Of a stretch of 59,536 nucleotides of DNA, positions 1-8,647 are shown piece by piece (the stretch's first letter is position 1; each line of letters opens with the position of its first letter). Below the pieces are notes generated by a model. That model saw only the letters and a program-made list of their open reading frames with translations, did no database searches and was not told the DNA's origin. Origin of the DNA: Oscillospiraceae bacterium. GTDB lineage: Bacteria; Bacillota; Clostridia; Oscillospirales; Ruminococcaceae. Location: NCBI GenBank assembly GCA_030539275.1, contig JAUNSK010000010.1, forward strand, positions 56,348-115,883, read 5' to 3'. The position numbers were made by a program, and so were the translations under genes.

Positions 1-1
1 C

Positions 2-331
2 AGTGAGATGGGAATAGATATCTCTGATATGATGGCATGCGGAGGCGGAGGAACATCGCCGCTCTGGCGTCAGATGCTTGCTGATCTTTACAAGTGTCCT
101 GTTAAAACAGTTGCATGCAACGAAGGTCCGGCACTGGGCGTTGCTATTCTTGCTATGGTCGGTGCAGGTATATATTCTACAGTTCAGGAAGCGTGCTCAA
201 AATTAATCGCAACAGATAAGACACAGCTGCCATCAGATGATGAAGCTTACGAGTATGATAAATATTATACACTGTACAGAAAGCTTTATCCGGCACTAAA
301 AGACAGCTACAGAGAACTTGCAAAACTTTAA
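2..331 (+). CDS. xylB: Xylulokinase, C-terminal fragment (5' end outside window)
   Basis: This is the last 109 codons of a FGGY-family carbohydrate kinase; the reading frame is open to the window edge, so the true start lies upstream. The fragment has the glycine-rich [13 protein letters not shown] segment and the [13 protein letters not shown] stretch typical of the C-terminal ATP-binding half of xylulokinase, which phosphorylates D-xylulose to xylulose 5-phosphate in the cytoplasm. The next gene, a transaldolase-type enzyme, starts 16 bases after the stop, so the two probably form a pentose-use operon, fitting a plant-fibre degrader. Another FGGY sugar kinase is possible because the substrate-binding half is missing. 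Confidence 0.85.
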   Translation, partial: SEMGIDISDMMACGGGGTSPLWRQMLADLYKCPVKTVACNEGPALGVAILAMVGAGIYSTVQEACSKLIATDKTQLPSDDEAYEYDKYYTLYRKLYPALKDSYRELAKL

Positions 332-347
332 TCAGGAGGATCTGAAG

Positions 348-995
348 ATGAAATTATTTATAGATACAGCGAATGTAAATGATATAAGAGAGGCTAATGA
401 CCTTGGCGTAATATGCGGTGTTACTACAAATCCGTCACTTATTGCAAAAGAGGGAAGAGTATTTGAAGAGGTAGTAAAGGAGATCACTGAAATAGTAAAC
501 GGCCCTATATCTGCTGAGGTAATATCTCTTGAAGCCGACAAAATGGTCGAAGAGGCCAAGAAACTTGCTGAGATCAGTGATAATATTGTTATTAAGCTTC
601 CGATGTGTGCAGAAGGTCTGAAAGCCTGCAAGAGACTAACTGAAATGTCTGTAAAAACAAATGTAACACTTATCTTCTCAGCAGCTCAGGCTATTCTTGC
701 TGCAAATGCCGGAGCATCATATGTATCTCCGTTTATGGGCCGAATAGATGATATTGGCGGCGAGGGAATAGAGCTTGTGGCACAGATAGCTGATATCTTT
801 GCAGTCCAGAACATTAAAACTGAGATCATAGCGGCTTCTGTAAGAAATCCTGTTCATGTGATACAGGCTGCTCAGGCAGGCTGCGATATAGCTACAGTTC
901 CTATGAATGTTATTAAACAGATGATGAAGCATCCTCTTACAGATGCCGGAATCGAACGTTTTCTCAGGGACTGGGAGACAGTACCGAAGAATTAA
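348..995 (+). CDS. fsa: Transaldolase / fructose-6-phosphate aldolase family protein
   Basis: This is a 215-residue TIM-barrel class I aldolase of the small transaldolase (TalC/FSA) family. The N-terminus [10 protein letters not shown] and the segment GVTTNPSL are family signatures, and Lys83 in the NIVIKLP strand is the expected Schiff-base lysine. The family includes fructose-6-phosphate aldolases and true transaldolases, and sequence alone does not separate them; next to xylB, a transaldolase role in the pentose phosphate pathway is more likely. The start at 348 is chosen over an in-frame upstream start at 318 because AGGAGGA at 334-340 sits 7 bases before it. A strong terminator follows. 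Confidence 0.88.
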   Translation: MKLFIDTANVNDIREANDLGVICGVTTNPSLIAKEGRVFEEVVKEITEIVNGPISAEVISLEADKMVEEAKKLAEISDNIVIKLPMCAEGLKACKRLTEMSVKTNVTLIFSAAQAILAANAGASYVSPFMGRIDDIGGEGIELVAQIADIFAVQNIKTEIIAASVRNPVHVIQAAQAGCDIATVPMNVIKQMMKHPLTDAGIERFLRDWETVPKN

Positions 996-1003
996 TGCAA
1001 ACG

Positions 1004-1038
1004 AAAAAACCTCTGCATCATAAGTGCAGAGGTTTTTT
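1004..1038 (+). terminator. Rho-independent terminator after the xylB-fsa operon
   Basis: An 8-bp stem (CCTCTGCA at 1010-1017 with TGCAGAGG at 1025-1032) is flanked by A6 and followed by T6. The flanking A/T runs extend the stem, so it could also stop transcription from the minus strand. Confidence 0.9.
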
Positions 1039-1084
1039 ATTGAGTCAATATCTGATTTTTACCTGTATCTGTTTATAATTTAAA

Positions 1085-3433
1085 TCATTCAAAGCTTTCA
1101 AGTATGAGACTCTTGAGTATAACAACATCTATAATATTTACTTTCCCGTCTTCATTGAAATCAAACTGTTTCTCAACTTCTTCTGAGGTAAAAGGTTTAT
1201 TGAAAACAAGTGCCTTAAGAAGTCTAACAAGCTGTGTTATCTTATAAACCTTTTTCGGCTGTGTGCCGTCAGGTTCAGTACCGCCTACAAGAACTCCGTC
1301 AGCATATACGCAGAAGTTAGGACATTTTTCAGCGTACTCAACACCGCCTACGATAGTATCGTACTTTTCTCCGATATCTTCGATTCCTTCATGACTCCAG
1401 TCATTTGTCGGATCCCAGTGATCACCGTAGTACATACCGAGGATAAACTGGTATTTTTTATTTGAGTTAGCTATTGCATAGCCGGGCCAGGATATTTCGA
1501 CGTAGTATGTATTGTCCTTGTAAAGTGTAGGACCTTCGAGTTTTGCTTCGCATCCATCAACTTCAGTCTGAACCTGGTCATATGTTTTCTGCAGTACAAA
1601 TGAGCTTGGTATAGATTTATTTTCAAACTCAGATATATCAAAGTAATAACGTACAGAAATGTCAGTATGAGGGGTCAGTGAATCAGTGTTTACAAACAAA
1701 GTAAGTTTTGTAGCACCGGCACCGTCACTTTCTTCCTGATCACTGCAGTAACCGGATACCCAGAAGTTATCACCGGAGAATATATCTGTATCAACCAGCT
1801 GTTCTTCAGGAGGAAAATCCTCATCAGGTTTCATTGTTTCATCACCGTATCTGAGATAAAATCCTGCAGCAGCACCGACGATTGCAGCGTTATAGTCTAT
1901 AGTTACTTCGTTGTATACCCAGTCCTTTGTAATATCATTATGAAGATCGGATGTATCCGGGCCTCCTACAAGTGCTCCGTAAAGTACATGTTTATGAGGA
2001 GCCGGATCCTCGCACATTGTCAGTCCGGAAGCAGCACGATGATGAGGGAATTTTGCTGCATTTTCAGTGAAGCCTACAACATAGCAGCGGTCCATCGGGT
2101 TATCGCCGATAAGGTATTCCATCTGACCGAGTGCCCAGTCAGAAAAAGTATAGTCAGGATTTTCTTCATTATATTTGTCTACACCATTATTGTACTTATC
2201 ATATACAAGAGCGGTGAACTGAGCGGCTGTATTGTATCTTGCTGAACCCCAGGTATTGAGCCAGTAATATCCGGCAGGTGTCAGTTCTCCTCCTGCTCCC
2301 TGCATATAACCGTTGAGAGCTTTGGCTTCCATATACCAGAAATCAATAAGTTCATATGGATTTCGTCCGGCTGCTTCACGCAGTTCTTCTGTAACATCAG
2401 GATAAATATCCTGAATACGTCCGAGCAGTATGCCTACACCGTTCCACATATCGTTCCAACAAAGGACATATCCCGGAGGTGCATAATAATCAACATACTT
2501 AAGACTGTCAGAAAGATATTTGTGATCCTCTGTTATAAGGTAAAGCCAGCATGCAGCAAAGCAGTAGTCATCTTCCCATTTGCTTGATGTATAAAAGCTT
2601 TCCGGTCCGTCTTTACCAGCGCCCTTAACCTTATCATTTTCAGTTGCAAAATCATAAAGAGCTTTTGAATAATCAAGACATTTCTCTGCATATTCAGGAT
2701 CTGTATCCTTGAAATTCAGGTAGTTGATAGCCAGACAGGCAGCACTTTCTGATACATCATCAGTAGTAGGAAGTTCCGATGTAGCAAACCAGCCGGGTCT
2801 TGACATTGCATCTATTTCAGGTGACTGCCAGTACGCATGGTCTATATTGCCGTCACCGACCTGATAACAGAATGCTATTACCTTACCGTTCTCATCACGG
2901 AATGTGCAGCGCATAAAATAATCGCTGAAATATCTGCATATTGTCTCGGCATGCTCTGCCTGACCTGTTTTTTCATATGCTTCCCTGAATTCATAATATC
3001 CCCAGGATACTTCAGAACCGGCATAGGCTTCAGGAAGACCAAACTTCACGTGGTCCCCGGCGTCATGGAAGCCGCCTGATACATCAACACATCCGTCGCC
3101 GTCCGGATCAAGTACATCGCGGTACTTTTCTATGAAAGATTCACTGAGATTTGTATTGTCTGTGTCAAGCTTGAGCTGAGAATCATATGTATGGCAGTTT
3201 CCACGCCAGGACAGTAGATTATTGTCATTGACATCTGTTCCGCACATATTTGCATCATAAAAATACATTGTGTACTGCAGCAGCTTTGCCCAGTTATTTT
3301 CGACCTCATAGTAATCAGCTACACCGGGAGTGGTTTCAGCACTGACCGTATTTATACAGCCCGGCGCGATCACACCTGATGTCATTGCTGCGCATAATAC
3401 CAGGGAACTTATTCGCATTGAAAGCTTCTTCAT
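1085..3433 (-). CDS. Secreted cellulosomal endoglucanase: GH9 with CBM3c-like module and dockerin
   Basis: This 782-residue exported cellulase has a signal peptide at 1-32 (cleavage near VSA/ETT) and a GH9 catalytic domain from about 40 to 535. The catalytic motif DAGD is at 124-127, the FPHH histidines at 464-465, and Glu509 in the NEVTIDYN motif is the likely proton donor. Residues about 555-712 look like the CBM3c module often fused to processive GH9 enzymes. The C-terminus (about 720-780) is a dockerin for docking to a scaffoldin cohesin. Only the second calcium loop (Asp758 to Asp769) is intact; the first repeat keeps its helix but has lost the loop aspartates. The gene stands alone between its own promoter and convergent neighbours. 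GH9 assignment is very secure, CBM3c moderately so. Confidence 0.93.
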   Translation of the reverse strand: MKKLSMRISSLVLCAAMTSGVIAPGCINTVSAETTPGVADYYEVENNWAKLLQYTMYFYDANMCGTDVNDNNLLSWRGNCHTYDSQLKLDTDNTNLSESFIEKYRDVLDPDGDGCVDVSGGFHDAGDHVKFGLPEAYAGSEVSWGYYEFREAYEKTGQAEHAETICRYFSDYFMRCTFRDENGKVIAFCYQVGDGNIDHAYWQSPEIDAMSRPGWFATSELPTTDDVSESAACLAINYLNFKDTDPEYAEKCLDYSKALYDFATENDKVKGAGKDGPESFYTSSKWEDDYCFAACWLYLITEDHKYLSDSLKYVDYYAPPGYVLCWNDMWNGVGILLGRIQDIYPDVTEELREAAGRNPYELIDFWYMEAKALNGYMQGAGGELTPAGYYWLNTWGSARYNTAAQFTALVYDKYNNGVDKYNEENPDYTFSDWALGQMEYLIGDNPMDRCYVVGFTENAAKFPHHRAASGLTMCEDPAPHKHVLYGALVGGPDTSDLHNDITKDWVYNEVTIDYNAAIVGAAAGFYLRYGDETMKPDEDFPPEEQLVDTDIFSGDNFWVSGYCSDQEESDGAGATKLTLFVNTDSLTPHTDISVRYYFDISEFENKSIPSSFVLQKTYDQVQTEVDGCEAKLEGPTLYKDNTYYVEISWPGYAIANSNKKYQFILGMYYGDHWDPTNDWSHEGIEDIGEKYDTIVGGVEYAEKCPNFCVYADGVLVGGTEPDGTQPKKVYKITQLVRLLKALVFNKPFTSEEVEKQFDFNEDGKVNIIDVVILKSLILESFE

Positions 3434-3496
3434 TATATCAGACCTTTCGTTAAAATTTTCAAAAATATTCGTATAAATATTTCAACGCTTTTATTA

Positions 3497-3525
3497 ATCA
3501 TATCAGAAATATTTTCAAAAATCAA
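3497..3525 (-). promoter_or_regulatory. Predicted sigma-A promoter for the GH9 cellulase
   Basis: Read on the minus strand, TTGATT (3520-3525) and TATGAT (3497-3502) are spaced by 17 bases, with TG one base before the -10 box. It lies about 64 bases upstream of the cellulase start. The rest of 3434-3623 is AT-rich with nothing else I recognise. Confidence 0.55.
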
Positions 3526-3623
3526 TTATATATTTGCTAATAAATGTTCAATTAAAAAGCTTTGTCGTTTTTTACAAAACAACTGCTGCAGGTATGTGCA
3601 GGTTGAGTTATATGTACACAGGC

Positions 3624-3675
3624 AAAAAAATCTCCGGATATGTTCCTGTAATATACAGGATATCCGGAGGTTTTA
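3624..3675 (-). terminator. Terminator of the symporter gene (possibly bidirectional)
   Basis: A long stem pairs CTCCGGATAT (3632-3641) with ATATCCGGAG (3660-3669), with further pairing inside. On the minus strand it is followed by T7 (complement of 3624-3630). It lies directly after the stop of the symporter gene. Confidence 0.85.
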
Positions 3676-3691
3676 TATTTATCAGAATGGT

Positions 3692-5233
3692 TTAATCAGT
3701 CCATACATCTTCAGCTGTTTTGATTAACTTTTTATTCTTTTTTACAATTGCGTTGATGATATAGCCGCTTGCAAAAACAAGGACTGTTATAAGCCAGCCG
3801 CCTATTATATTTGAAGCAAGTGAATAACCTGATTCAGCACCATAGATTCCGCCGCTTTTTATCAGTGCGACAAAATTCCATGTAAAGAATCCGGCAAGAA
3901 GAAGAGGGGCTATGTACCTGATAGCTGTGTTGAACCACCATGCAGGCATTCTGAATTTGTTTGTATTTCTGTTTATTTCTTTAAGAACGCTGTCTGTTTT
4001 GAAGAACCAGCCTACAGCTATTGCTTCAAGAACACCTACAAGGATAAGATTGAAGCTGTTGCACCAGTTATCTACGATATCGAGCCATGCAAGTCCTGCG
4101 CCTGTTACAAAGAAAAGGGAAATAACAGCAGATACTATACAGACGTATAATGTTGATTTTCTTTTTGCTATATTGAATTTATCAGCTATTGCAGTTGCTA
4201 CGCCTTCTACGATAGAAAAGGCAGAGTCGATAGCAAGCGTACACAGGCAGAAGTAGAAGATAAATGCAAATACTGCATTTGCAGTTCCGTTTCCTGTCAG
4301 ATTAACTATAGCTGAAGGATATATCATAAATGCAGTGCCTATTCCTGAAGTAGACATATCGTTTGTTGTCATTCCTGTACCGTACATTGTTGAGAAAAGT
4401 ACTATTCCGGAAAGAACACTTATTGCAAGATCTGAAAATGCAATAATAACAGTATCTGCGGCAACATTTGAATCTTCCTGAAGGAATGATCCGTATGCAT
4501 ACATTATAGCCATCATAATACTCATTGAATAAAATACCTGACCTATAGCGTCGATCCATAAAGAGGCATTTGACAGAGCAGAGAAGTCAGGAATGAAAAG
4601 TGCTTTCATGCCTTCAGCAGCACCTTCCATAGTAAGGCCTTTTGCTGCCATAAGCACAAGACAGATAACAGGAAGAAAAACTGTATACTTAACTACTTTT
4701 CCTACGCTGTGTGCGCTGTTTCTTATACATAGCCAGATCATAGCCCATGCACCGATGAGGCAGAGCAGTACAGGTACTGAAATTGTTGCGTATCCGCTTG
4801 TAGTTCCTGTGGTTTTAATAAGAGTTGTCCATACTCCGCTTGCAGCTTCGGAATCACCTGTAAGACCTGCAAACTTAAAGCTGAAGATTGCCATCATTAT
4901 TACCCATGCAAATACAACAGAGTAATATATTTCAATGATAAATGCATTTGCAGTAGCTGCCCATCCGATTGGTTCAAACTTTTTGTTAAGACCTCTTAGT
5001 GATCCCGGAGCCCCGCGTTTCATTCTGCGTCCGATAGAGATCTCCATGGCAAGCAGTGGAATACCAATGACGACCATTGCAATCAGGTAAACCATTAAAA
5101 ATGCACCGCCGCCGTGCTTTGCCGCAAGTCCTGGGAAGCGCCATGCGTTTCCGAGACCTACTGCCGAACCGACTGCAGCAAGGATAAATGTTGAACGTGA
5201 CGTCCACGTTCCGCGTGTTGCGTCGTTTGACAT
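3692..5233 (-). CDS. Sodium-dependent amino acid symporter, neurotransmitter:sodium symporter (NSS/SNF) family
   Basis: This 513-residue integral membrane protein has the LeuT-fold signature near its N-terminus (AAVGSAVGLGNAWRFPGL), which forms the sodium and substrate sites in transmembrane helix 1. About 11-12 hydrophobic helices follow. Bacterial members import hydrophobic or aromatic amino acids with sodium; the exact substrate cannot be read here. The start at 5233 is preferred over an in-frame start at 5266 because AAGGA lies 9 bases before it. It has its own promoter (5285-5314) and terminator, and sits downstream of a predicted noncoding RNA. Confidence 0.9.
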   Translation of the reverse strand: MSNDATRGTWTSRSTFILAAVGSAVGLGNAWRFPGLAAKHGGGAFLMVYLIAMVVIGIPLLAMEISIGRRMKRGAPGSLRGLNKKFEPIGWAATANAFIIEIYYSVVFAWVIMMAIFSFKFAGLTGDSEAASGVWTTLIKTTGTTSGYATISVPVLLCLIGAWAMIWLCIRNSAHSVGKVVKYTVFLPVICLVLMAAKGLTMEGAAEGMKALFIPDFSALSNASLWIDAIGQVFYSMSIMMAIMYAYGSFLQEDSNVAADTVIIAFSDLAISVLSGIVLFSTMYGTGMTTNDMSTSGIGTAFMIYPSAIVNLTGNGTANAVFAFIFYFCLCTLAIDSAFSIVEGVATAIADKFNIAKRKSTLYVCIVSAVISLFFVTGAGLAWLDIVDNWCNSFNLILVGVLEAIAVGWFFKTDSVLKEINRNTNKFRMPAWWFNTAIRYIAPLLLAGFFTWNFVALIKSGGIYGAESGYSLASNIIGGWLITVLVFASGYIINAIVKKNKKLIKTAEDVWTD

Positions 5234-5284
5234 AGAAATCATTCCTTCGGTTATAAATTTAGACATTTTAGTATGTCTTATGGA

Positions 5285-5314
5285 ATTATAACATATAATA
5301 TTATATTAAGACAA
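5285..5314 (-). promoter_or_regulatory. Predicted promoter for the symporter gene
   Basis: On the minus strand TTGTCT (5309-5314) and TATAAT (5285-5290) are spaced by 18 bases, with TG one base before the -10 box. It lies downstream of the terminator at 5390-5437, so the symporter need not depend on the upstream transcript. Confidence 0.6.
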
Positions 5315-5389
5315 TACCAATAAATATGGATGTAATAATACATAAAAATGATAATAAACCTGTAAATTTATATAGTTTAAAAAATGAAA

Positions 5390-5437
5390 AAAAGGACAAA
5401 TACGCTGGTACAACAATCTGTATCAGCGTATTTGTCC
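5390..5437 (-). terminator. Terminator ending the predicted noncoding RNA
   Basis: A perfect 14-bp stem pairs 5394-5407 with 5424-5437 (arms beginning GGACAAATAC and ending GTATTTGTCC). On the minus strand it is followed by a long T-rich tract. Confidence 0.85.
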
Positions 5438-5602
5438 TTGCTGCAGTGTAAGGGGGACAGTTCACAGTGAAGAGTCTGTGTACATACTTGCACTGCATGA
5501 GGAAATATAGGATATTTTTTATGAAGCAGTCTTTAATATATAACACATGACACCGGTCATGTATATGACATTTCAAGTTCACAACAAAGTATTTATTTAC
5601 TA
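5390..5602 (-). ncRNA. Predicted ~210-nt noncoding RNA, family unknown
   Basis: The 542-base gap between the symporter and the HtrA gene holds a complete noncoding transcription unit on the minus strand: a consensus promoter (5609-5637), about 165 bases with several hairpins, and a 14-bp terminator stem followed by a T-rich tract. Hairpins include ACATGAC/GTCATGT closed by a CGGT loop, and a GCAGTG arm that can pair either with an upstream ACTGC or a downstream CACTGC. No good open reading frame fits. I do not recognise it as 6S RNA, a T-box or a known riboswitch. Because a second promoter lies after its terminator, an independent small RNA is more likely than a symporter leader. Confidence 0.5.
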
Positions 5603-5608
5603 TAATCT

Positions 5609-5637
5609 ATTGTACATCATATAAATGAATTTGTCAA
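5609..5637 (-). promoter_or_regulatory. Consensus sigma-A promoter of the noncoding RNA
   Basis: On the minus strand TTGACA (5632-5637) and TACAAT (5609-5614) are spaced by exactly 17 bases. No coding sequence follows before the terminator at 5390-5437. Confidence 0.7.
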
Positions 5638-5775
5638 TAGTAAACATGATTGATTATAAAAATATTATTATTATATAATAAAATTACAAAAATGAAACAA
5701 AATACAACTAATATAATACTACTGCTTTTCAAATAACATTTACGAGTGATCAGGTGAAACCTGACGGGATAACTG

Positions 5776-7101
5776 CTAATCTGATGTAACTTCTTCAAGT
5801 GTCACATTAAAATCAAGATACTGATTGCTTCTGAGAACGGTAAGCTTAATGGTATCACCGGCATGCTTTTCATTTTTCAGACTGTTGAGTTGTGTAATTG
5901 TGCTGATCTGCTGGTCATCAACGCCAACTATAATATCTCCGACCTGCAGTCCGGATTTCTGTGCAGCGCTGTCAGCTGTTACATCTACTATAAGAACTCC
6001 TGATGCGGCTTGAGTGTTCTCCTGAGCATAGAACTGTGCTGTGGATGCTGTCACGTCTCTGCAGGAGATACCAAGCTGTGGTCTGCCTTTGACATAACCA
6101 TACTGCATAAGATCCGTAACTATTTCTTTTGCTTCATTTATTGGTATTGCAAAGCCGAGTCCTTCTATTGAGGCTTCGTTTGATGAATATGAGGAAGACA
6201 TCTTCATTGAGTTTATGCCGATGATCTGTCCGCAGTCATTGACAAGCGGTCCGCCGGAGTTTCCTGAGTTGATCGCTGCGTCTGTCTGAATAAGATGCAT
6301 AATGGAATCGTCCGTGGATATTGTTCTGTTAAGACCTGAGATATATCCTGCTGTCATTGTTCCGAACAGATCAAAGCCAAGAGGATTTCCTATTGCAATA
6401 GCTGTGTCTCCGACTTCAAGTGTACTGCTGTCACCAAGTTCGGCTGCGGTAAGGTCATTTGCGTTTACCTTAAGAACTGCTATATCAGTCTGAGTATCAT
6501 ATCCTACAACTTCGGCAGTATATTCAGTTTCAGTATCAGACAGAAGAACAGTTACATCTTTGGCTGCACCATAGGATGAATCATAGATCACGTGAGCATT
6601 TGTGATAATATACCCGTCCTGTGACATTACGATGCCGGTTCCGGTGCCTTTGACAGTCTGTCCGTTAAGCTGTCCTTCACCGGATCCGAAGTATCTGTTG
6701 TACTGTGAAGAAGCGGACTGTACTTCAAAGGATGATGTAATTCCTACTACGGACGGCAATACTTTCTTGTAGATATCCTGTATTGATAATGCATTTTCGC
6801 TTTTTGACAGCTGTGAGAGTGACTGGGTACTGTATGATTCCGTCAGGACTGAAGAGCTTTTATCAGTCAGCACATTTTGTGTATCATCTGAACTCTCAAC
6901 AGAGGCTGTGCTGTTTTGCGTACTGTTTTTGCCGGCATCAGCAATGTATCTGTAGGATGCTATTGAACCGCAGGAAACTGCTGCTATCAGGCATAAACAT
7001 GATAACGCCTTTACAGCCTTTTTGTATTTTGGTGTGTTCTGTGATTTTTCTGTTTCTATTTCAGAAGCTGTTTTTTCATTTTTTAATTCAGGTGTAAACA
7101 T
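5776..7101 (-). CDS. htrA: HtrA/DegP-type serine protease with one PDZ domain
   Basis: This 441-residue membrane-anchored protease has a cytoplasmic N-terminus of about 28 residues and a membrane helix at about 29-50. A Ser/Gln-rich linker leads to a trypsin-like domain from about 110 to 330. The catalytic triad is visible as His170 (ITNAHV), Asp206 (TDIAVL) and Ser282 (NSGNSGGP), and a single PDZ domain occupies about 345-435. The family degrades misfolded exported proteins outside the membrane. The start is supported by AAGGAAG just upstream. The preceding thioredoxin gene has its own terminator at 7259-7289, so this gene is probably expressed separately. Confidence 0.92.
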   Translation of the reverse strand: MFTPELKNEKTASEIETEKSQNTPKYKKAVKALSCLCLIAAVSCGSIASYRYIADAGKNSTQNSTASVESSDDTQNVLTDKSSSVLTESYSTQSLSQLSKSENALSIQDIYKKVLPSVVGITSSFEVQSASSQYNRYFGSGEGQLNGQTVKGTGTGIVMSQDGYIITNAHVIYDSSYGAAKDVTVLLSDTETEYTAEVVGYDTQTDIAVLKVNANDLTAAELGDSSTLEVGDTAIAIGNPLGFDLFGTMTAGYISGLNRTISTDDSIMHLIQTDAAINSGNSGGPLVNDCGQIIGINSMKMSSSYSSNEASIEGLGFAIPINEAKEIVTDLMQYGYVKGRPQLGISCRDVTASTAQFYAQENTQAASGVLIVDVTADSAAQKSGLQVGDIIVGVDDQQISTITQLNSLKNEKHAGDTIKLTVLRSNQYLDFNVTLEEVTSD

Positions 7102-7258
7102 AATAATTCTTCCTTTCAGATGTTGTATATTTTTATGTATCGCAGCTTATCGCGTCTGTGTTTTCTATGTTTATTATTTTACTCCGGAATGTGAAAAACT
7201 GATGTGTATATGAGGAAAAACAGGTATGATAAATCTGAAAGAGGTGAGAATGAATATG

Positions 7259-7289
7259 AAAAAAGACGACACATTTGTCTGTGCCGTCA
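7259..7289 (-). terminator. Terminator after the thioredoxin gene
   Basis: GACGACACA (7266-7274) pairs imperfectly with TGTGCCGTC (7281-7289), and on the minus strand the stem is followed by T6. It lies just after the thioredoxin stop. Confidence 0.75.
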
Positions 7290-7298
7290 GTTTCATTG

Positions 7299-7610
7299 TT
7301 AGATATTCAGTAACTGCATTATCTGTTTTTTTGATATTGCACCTGTCTGTGTGGATACGACACTTGAGTTATTGACGATCACCACAGTAGGAACATGGGT
7401 TACATTGAACTGTCTTGCAAGTTCAGGACATTCGTCTATATTGATCTTGCATATTTTAGCGTTATTAATCTCATCCGCTGCTTCATCAACAACAGGTGCG
7501 AACATCTTGCACGGACCGCACCAGTCTGCATAGAAATCGATCATAACCGGTTTATCTGATTCCATAACCTCGGTCTGAAAGTTATCAGATGAAATGTGTA
7601 AAGCTGGCAT
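7299..7610 (-). CDS. trxA: Thioredoxin
   Basis: This 103-residue single-domain thioredoxin has the redox motif WCGPC (cysteines at 31 and 34) after the FYADWCG strand, and the conserved cis-proline segment HVPTV. It reduces disulfides in cytoplasmic proteins, with thioredoxin reductase recycling it; no reductase gene is in the window. The second ATG at 7610 is chosen because AAAGGAG is 9 bases upstream of it but only 3 from the ATG at 7616. It begins 17 bases after the CPBP protease gene and is probably co-transcribed with it. Confidence 0.95.
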   Translation of the reverse strand: MPALHISSDNFQTEVMESDKPVMIDFYADWCGPCKMFAPVVDEAADEINNAKICKINIDECPELARQFNVTHVPTVVIVNNSSVVSTQTGAISKKQIMQLLNI

Positions 7611-7627
7611 AAGCATATACTCCTTTG

Positions 7628-8473
7628 TTAAGCATTAGCTGGCTGGATTTCTGATTTTAAATTTTTTTTCATTACTATTATAAACAGAGCAGCTGAAATT
7701 ATGCCGAGGAGAATTGTGAAAATAATCTGTACAGGAAAGCTGACGTCAAAAGTGGTAGGAACACACGAACCGATAATATTGAACGCAAAATGCATTGAAA
7801 TACTTGCGATCAATGAGTTGAATCTGATAAATAAAACATTGAGTACTATTCCGAAAACAGCTGCATATGTGGACCAGATCAGATTTCCGTGAAGCAGACC
7901 AAATATAACTGAGGTGAGAATTACAGATAATACTGCAGGATATGCTTTGTTAAGTGTCGTGAATATGCAGCATCTCAGCAGAAGTTCCTCAGTAATAGGT
8001 GCTGATACAACACTCAGAAGCAGACTGACTATAAAAGGGGATTCAGATATCAGAGCAGCCTTTTGCTCATAAGTTTCCATTGAACGGCTGAAAGCCGGCC
8101 ATGACAATTCAAGTATATGCATAAAATTGCTGACAAAGAAGTTCAGTGCTATTCCCAGAAGCAATATTAATATAATTTTTTTGCCCGGGACGGCGTTTAT
8201 GTAGAATTCTTTTTTAAAACTGCACTTTCGGATAGCGGCGAAAAGAATGATTGCTGCAACAAACAGTGTGTTGCCGACAAAAGTCATGAAAGCCGCCTGT
8301 TTCATCAGCTGTGATGTAACTTCTTCCTGACCCGCATAGATATCGATACTGTGAGTAACAAATATCATAATGACTGTGCATGCGACAACGCTTATGACAT
8401 TCGCTGCAAGATATACTCCCAGGTAGCCAAGTACCTTGCATATCGGCAATAAGTAATCTCCTGCCTTTTTCAT
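7628..8473 (-). CDS. CPBP family intramembrane glutamic endopeptidase (CAAX protease-like)
   Basis: This 281-residue polytopic membrane protein has the Abi/CPBP motifs in the expected order: EE at 162-163 with Arg167 (EELLLR), then His195 (FGLLHGN) and His228 (HFAFN). These residues form the intramembrane active site of the family, which includes CAAX prenyl protease 2 and proteins linked to bacteriocin immunity; the substrate is unknown here. AAGGGA precedes the start. It is the first gene of a two-gene unit with trxA. Confidence 0.85.
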   Translation of the reverse strand: MKKAGDYLLPICKVLGYLGVYLAANVISVVACTVIMIFVTHSIDIYAGQEEVTSQLMKQAAFMTFVGNTLFVAAIILFAAIRKCSFKKEFYINAVPGKKIILILLLGIALNFFVSNFMHILELSWPAFSRSMETYEQKAALISESPFIVSLLLSVVSAPITEELLLRCCIFTTLNKAYPAVLSVILTSVIFGLLHGNLIWSTYAAVFGIVLNVLFIRFNSLIASISMHFAFNIIGSCVPTTFDVSFPVQIIFTILLGIISAALFIIVMKKNLKSEIQPANA

Positions 8474-8543
8474 ACGTAATATCCCTTTCTTTCATTTAAA
8501 TTTTGTATGGTTTTATTATATATAAAATATTATCATCAGTCAA

Positions 8544-8572
8544 TTGAAATTATCAATAATATATGTTAAAAT
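8544..8572 (+). promoter_or_regulatory. Predicted promoter for the YhaN-like ATPase gene
   Basis: TTGAAA (8544-8549) and TAAAAT (8567-8572) are spaced by 17 bases, with TG one base before the -10 box, in the divergent gap between the CPBP protease and the ATPase. Confidence 0.5.
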
Positions 8573-8647
8573 TATATAGTTGTCAAAACTAATAAGAATA
8601 AAGACAATCATCCATTACAGGTAAACAGATGTTTTCGGGGTGAAAAA

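Noticed and set aside
5301-5582. A 93-codon minus-strand frame with a hydrophobic C-terminus
   Set aside because: It spans the terminator at 5390-5437, has no ribosome site and no family resemblance, and sits inside a predicted noncoding transcript.
5390-5602. Possible T-box or glycine/lysine riboswitch for the symporter
   Set aside because: No T-box sequence or other recognisable riboswitch core is present, and a separate promoter lies between the terminator and the symporter.
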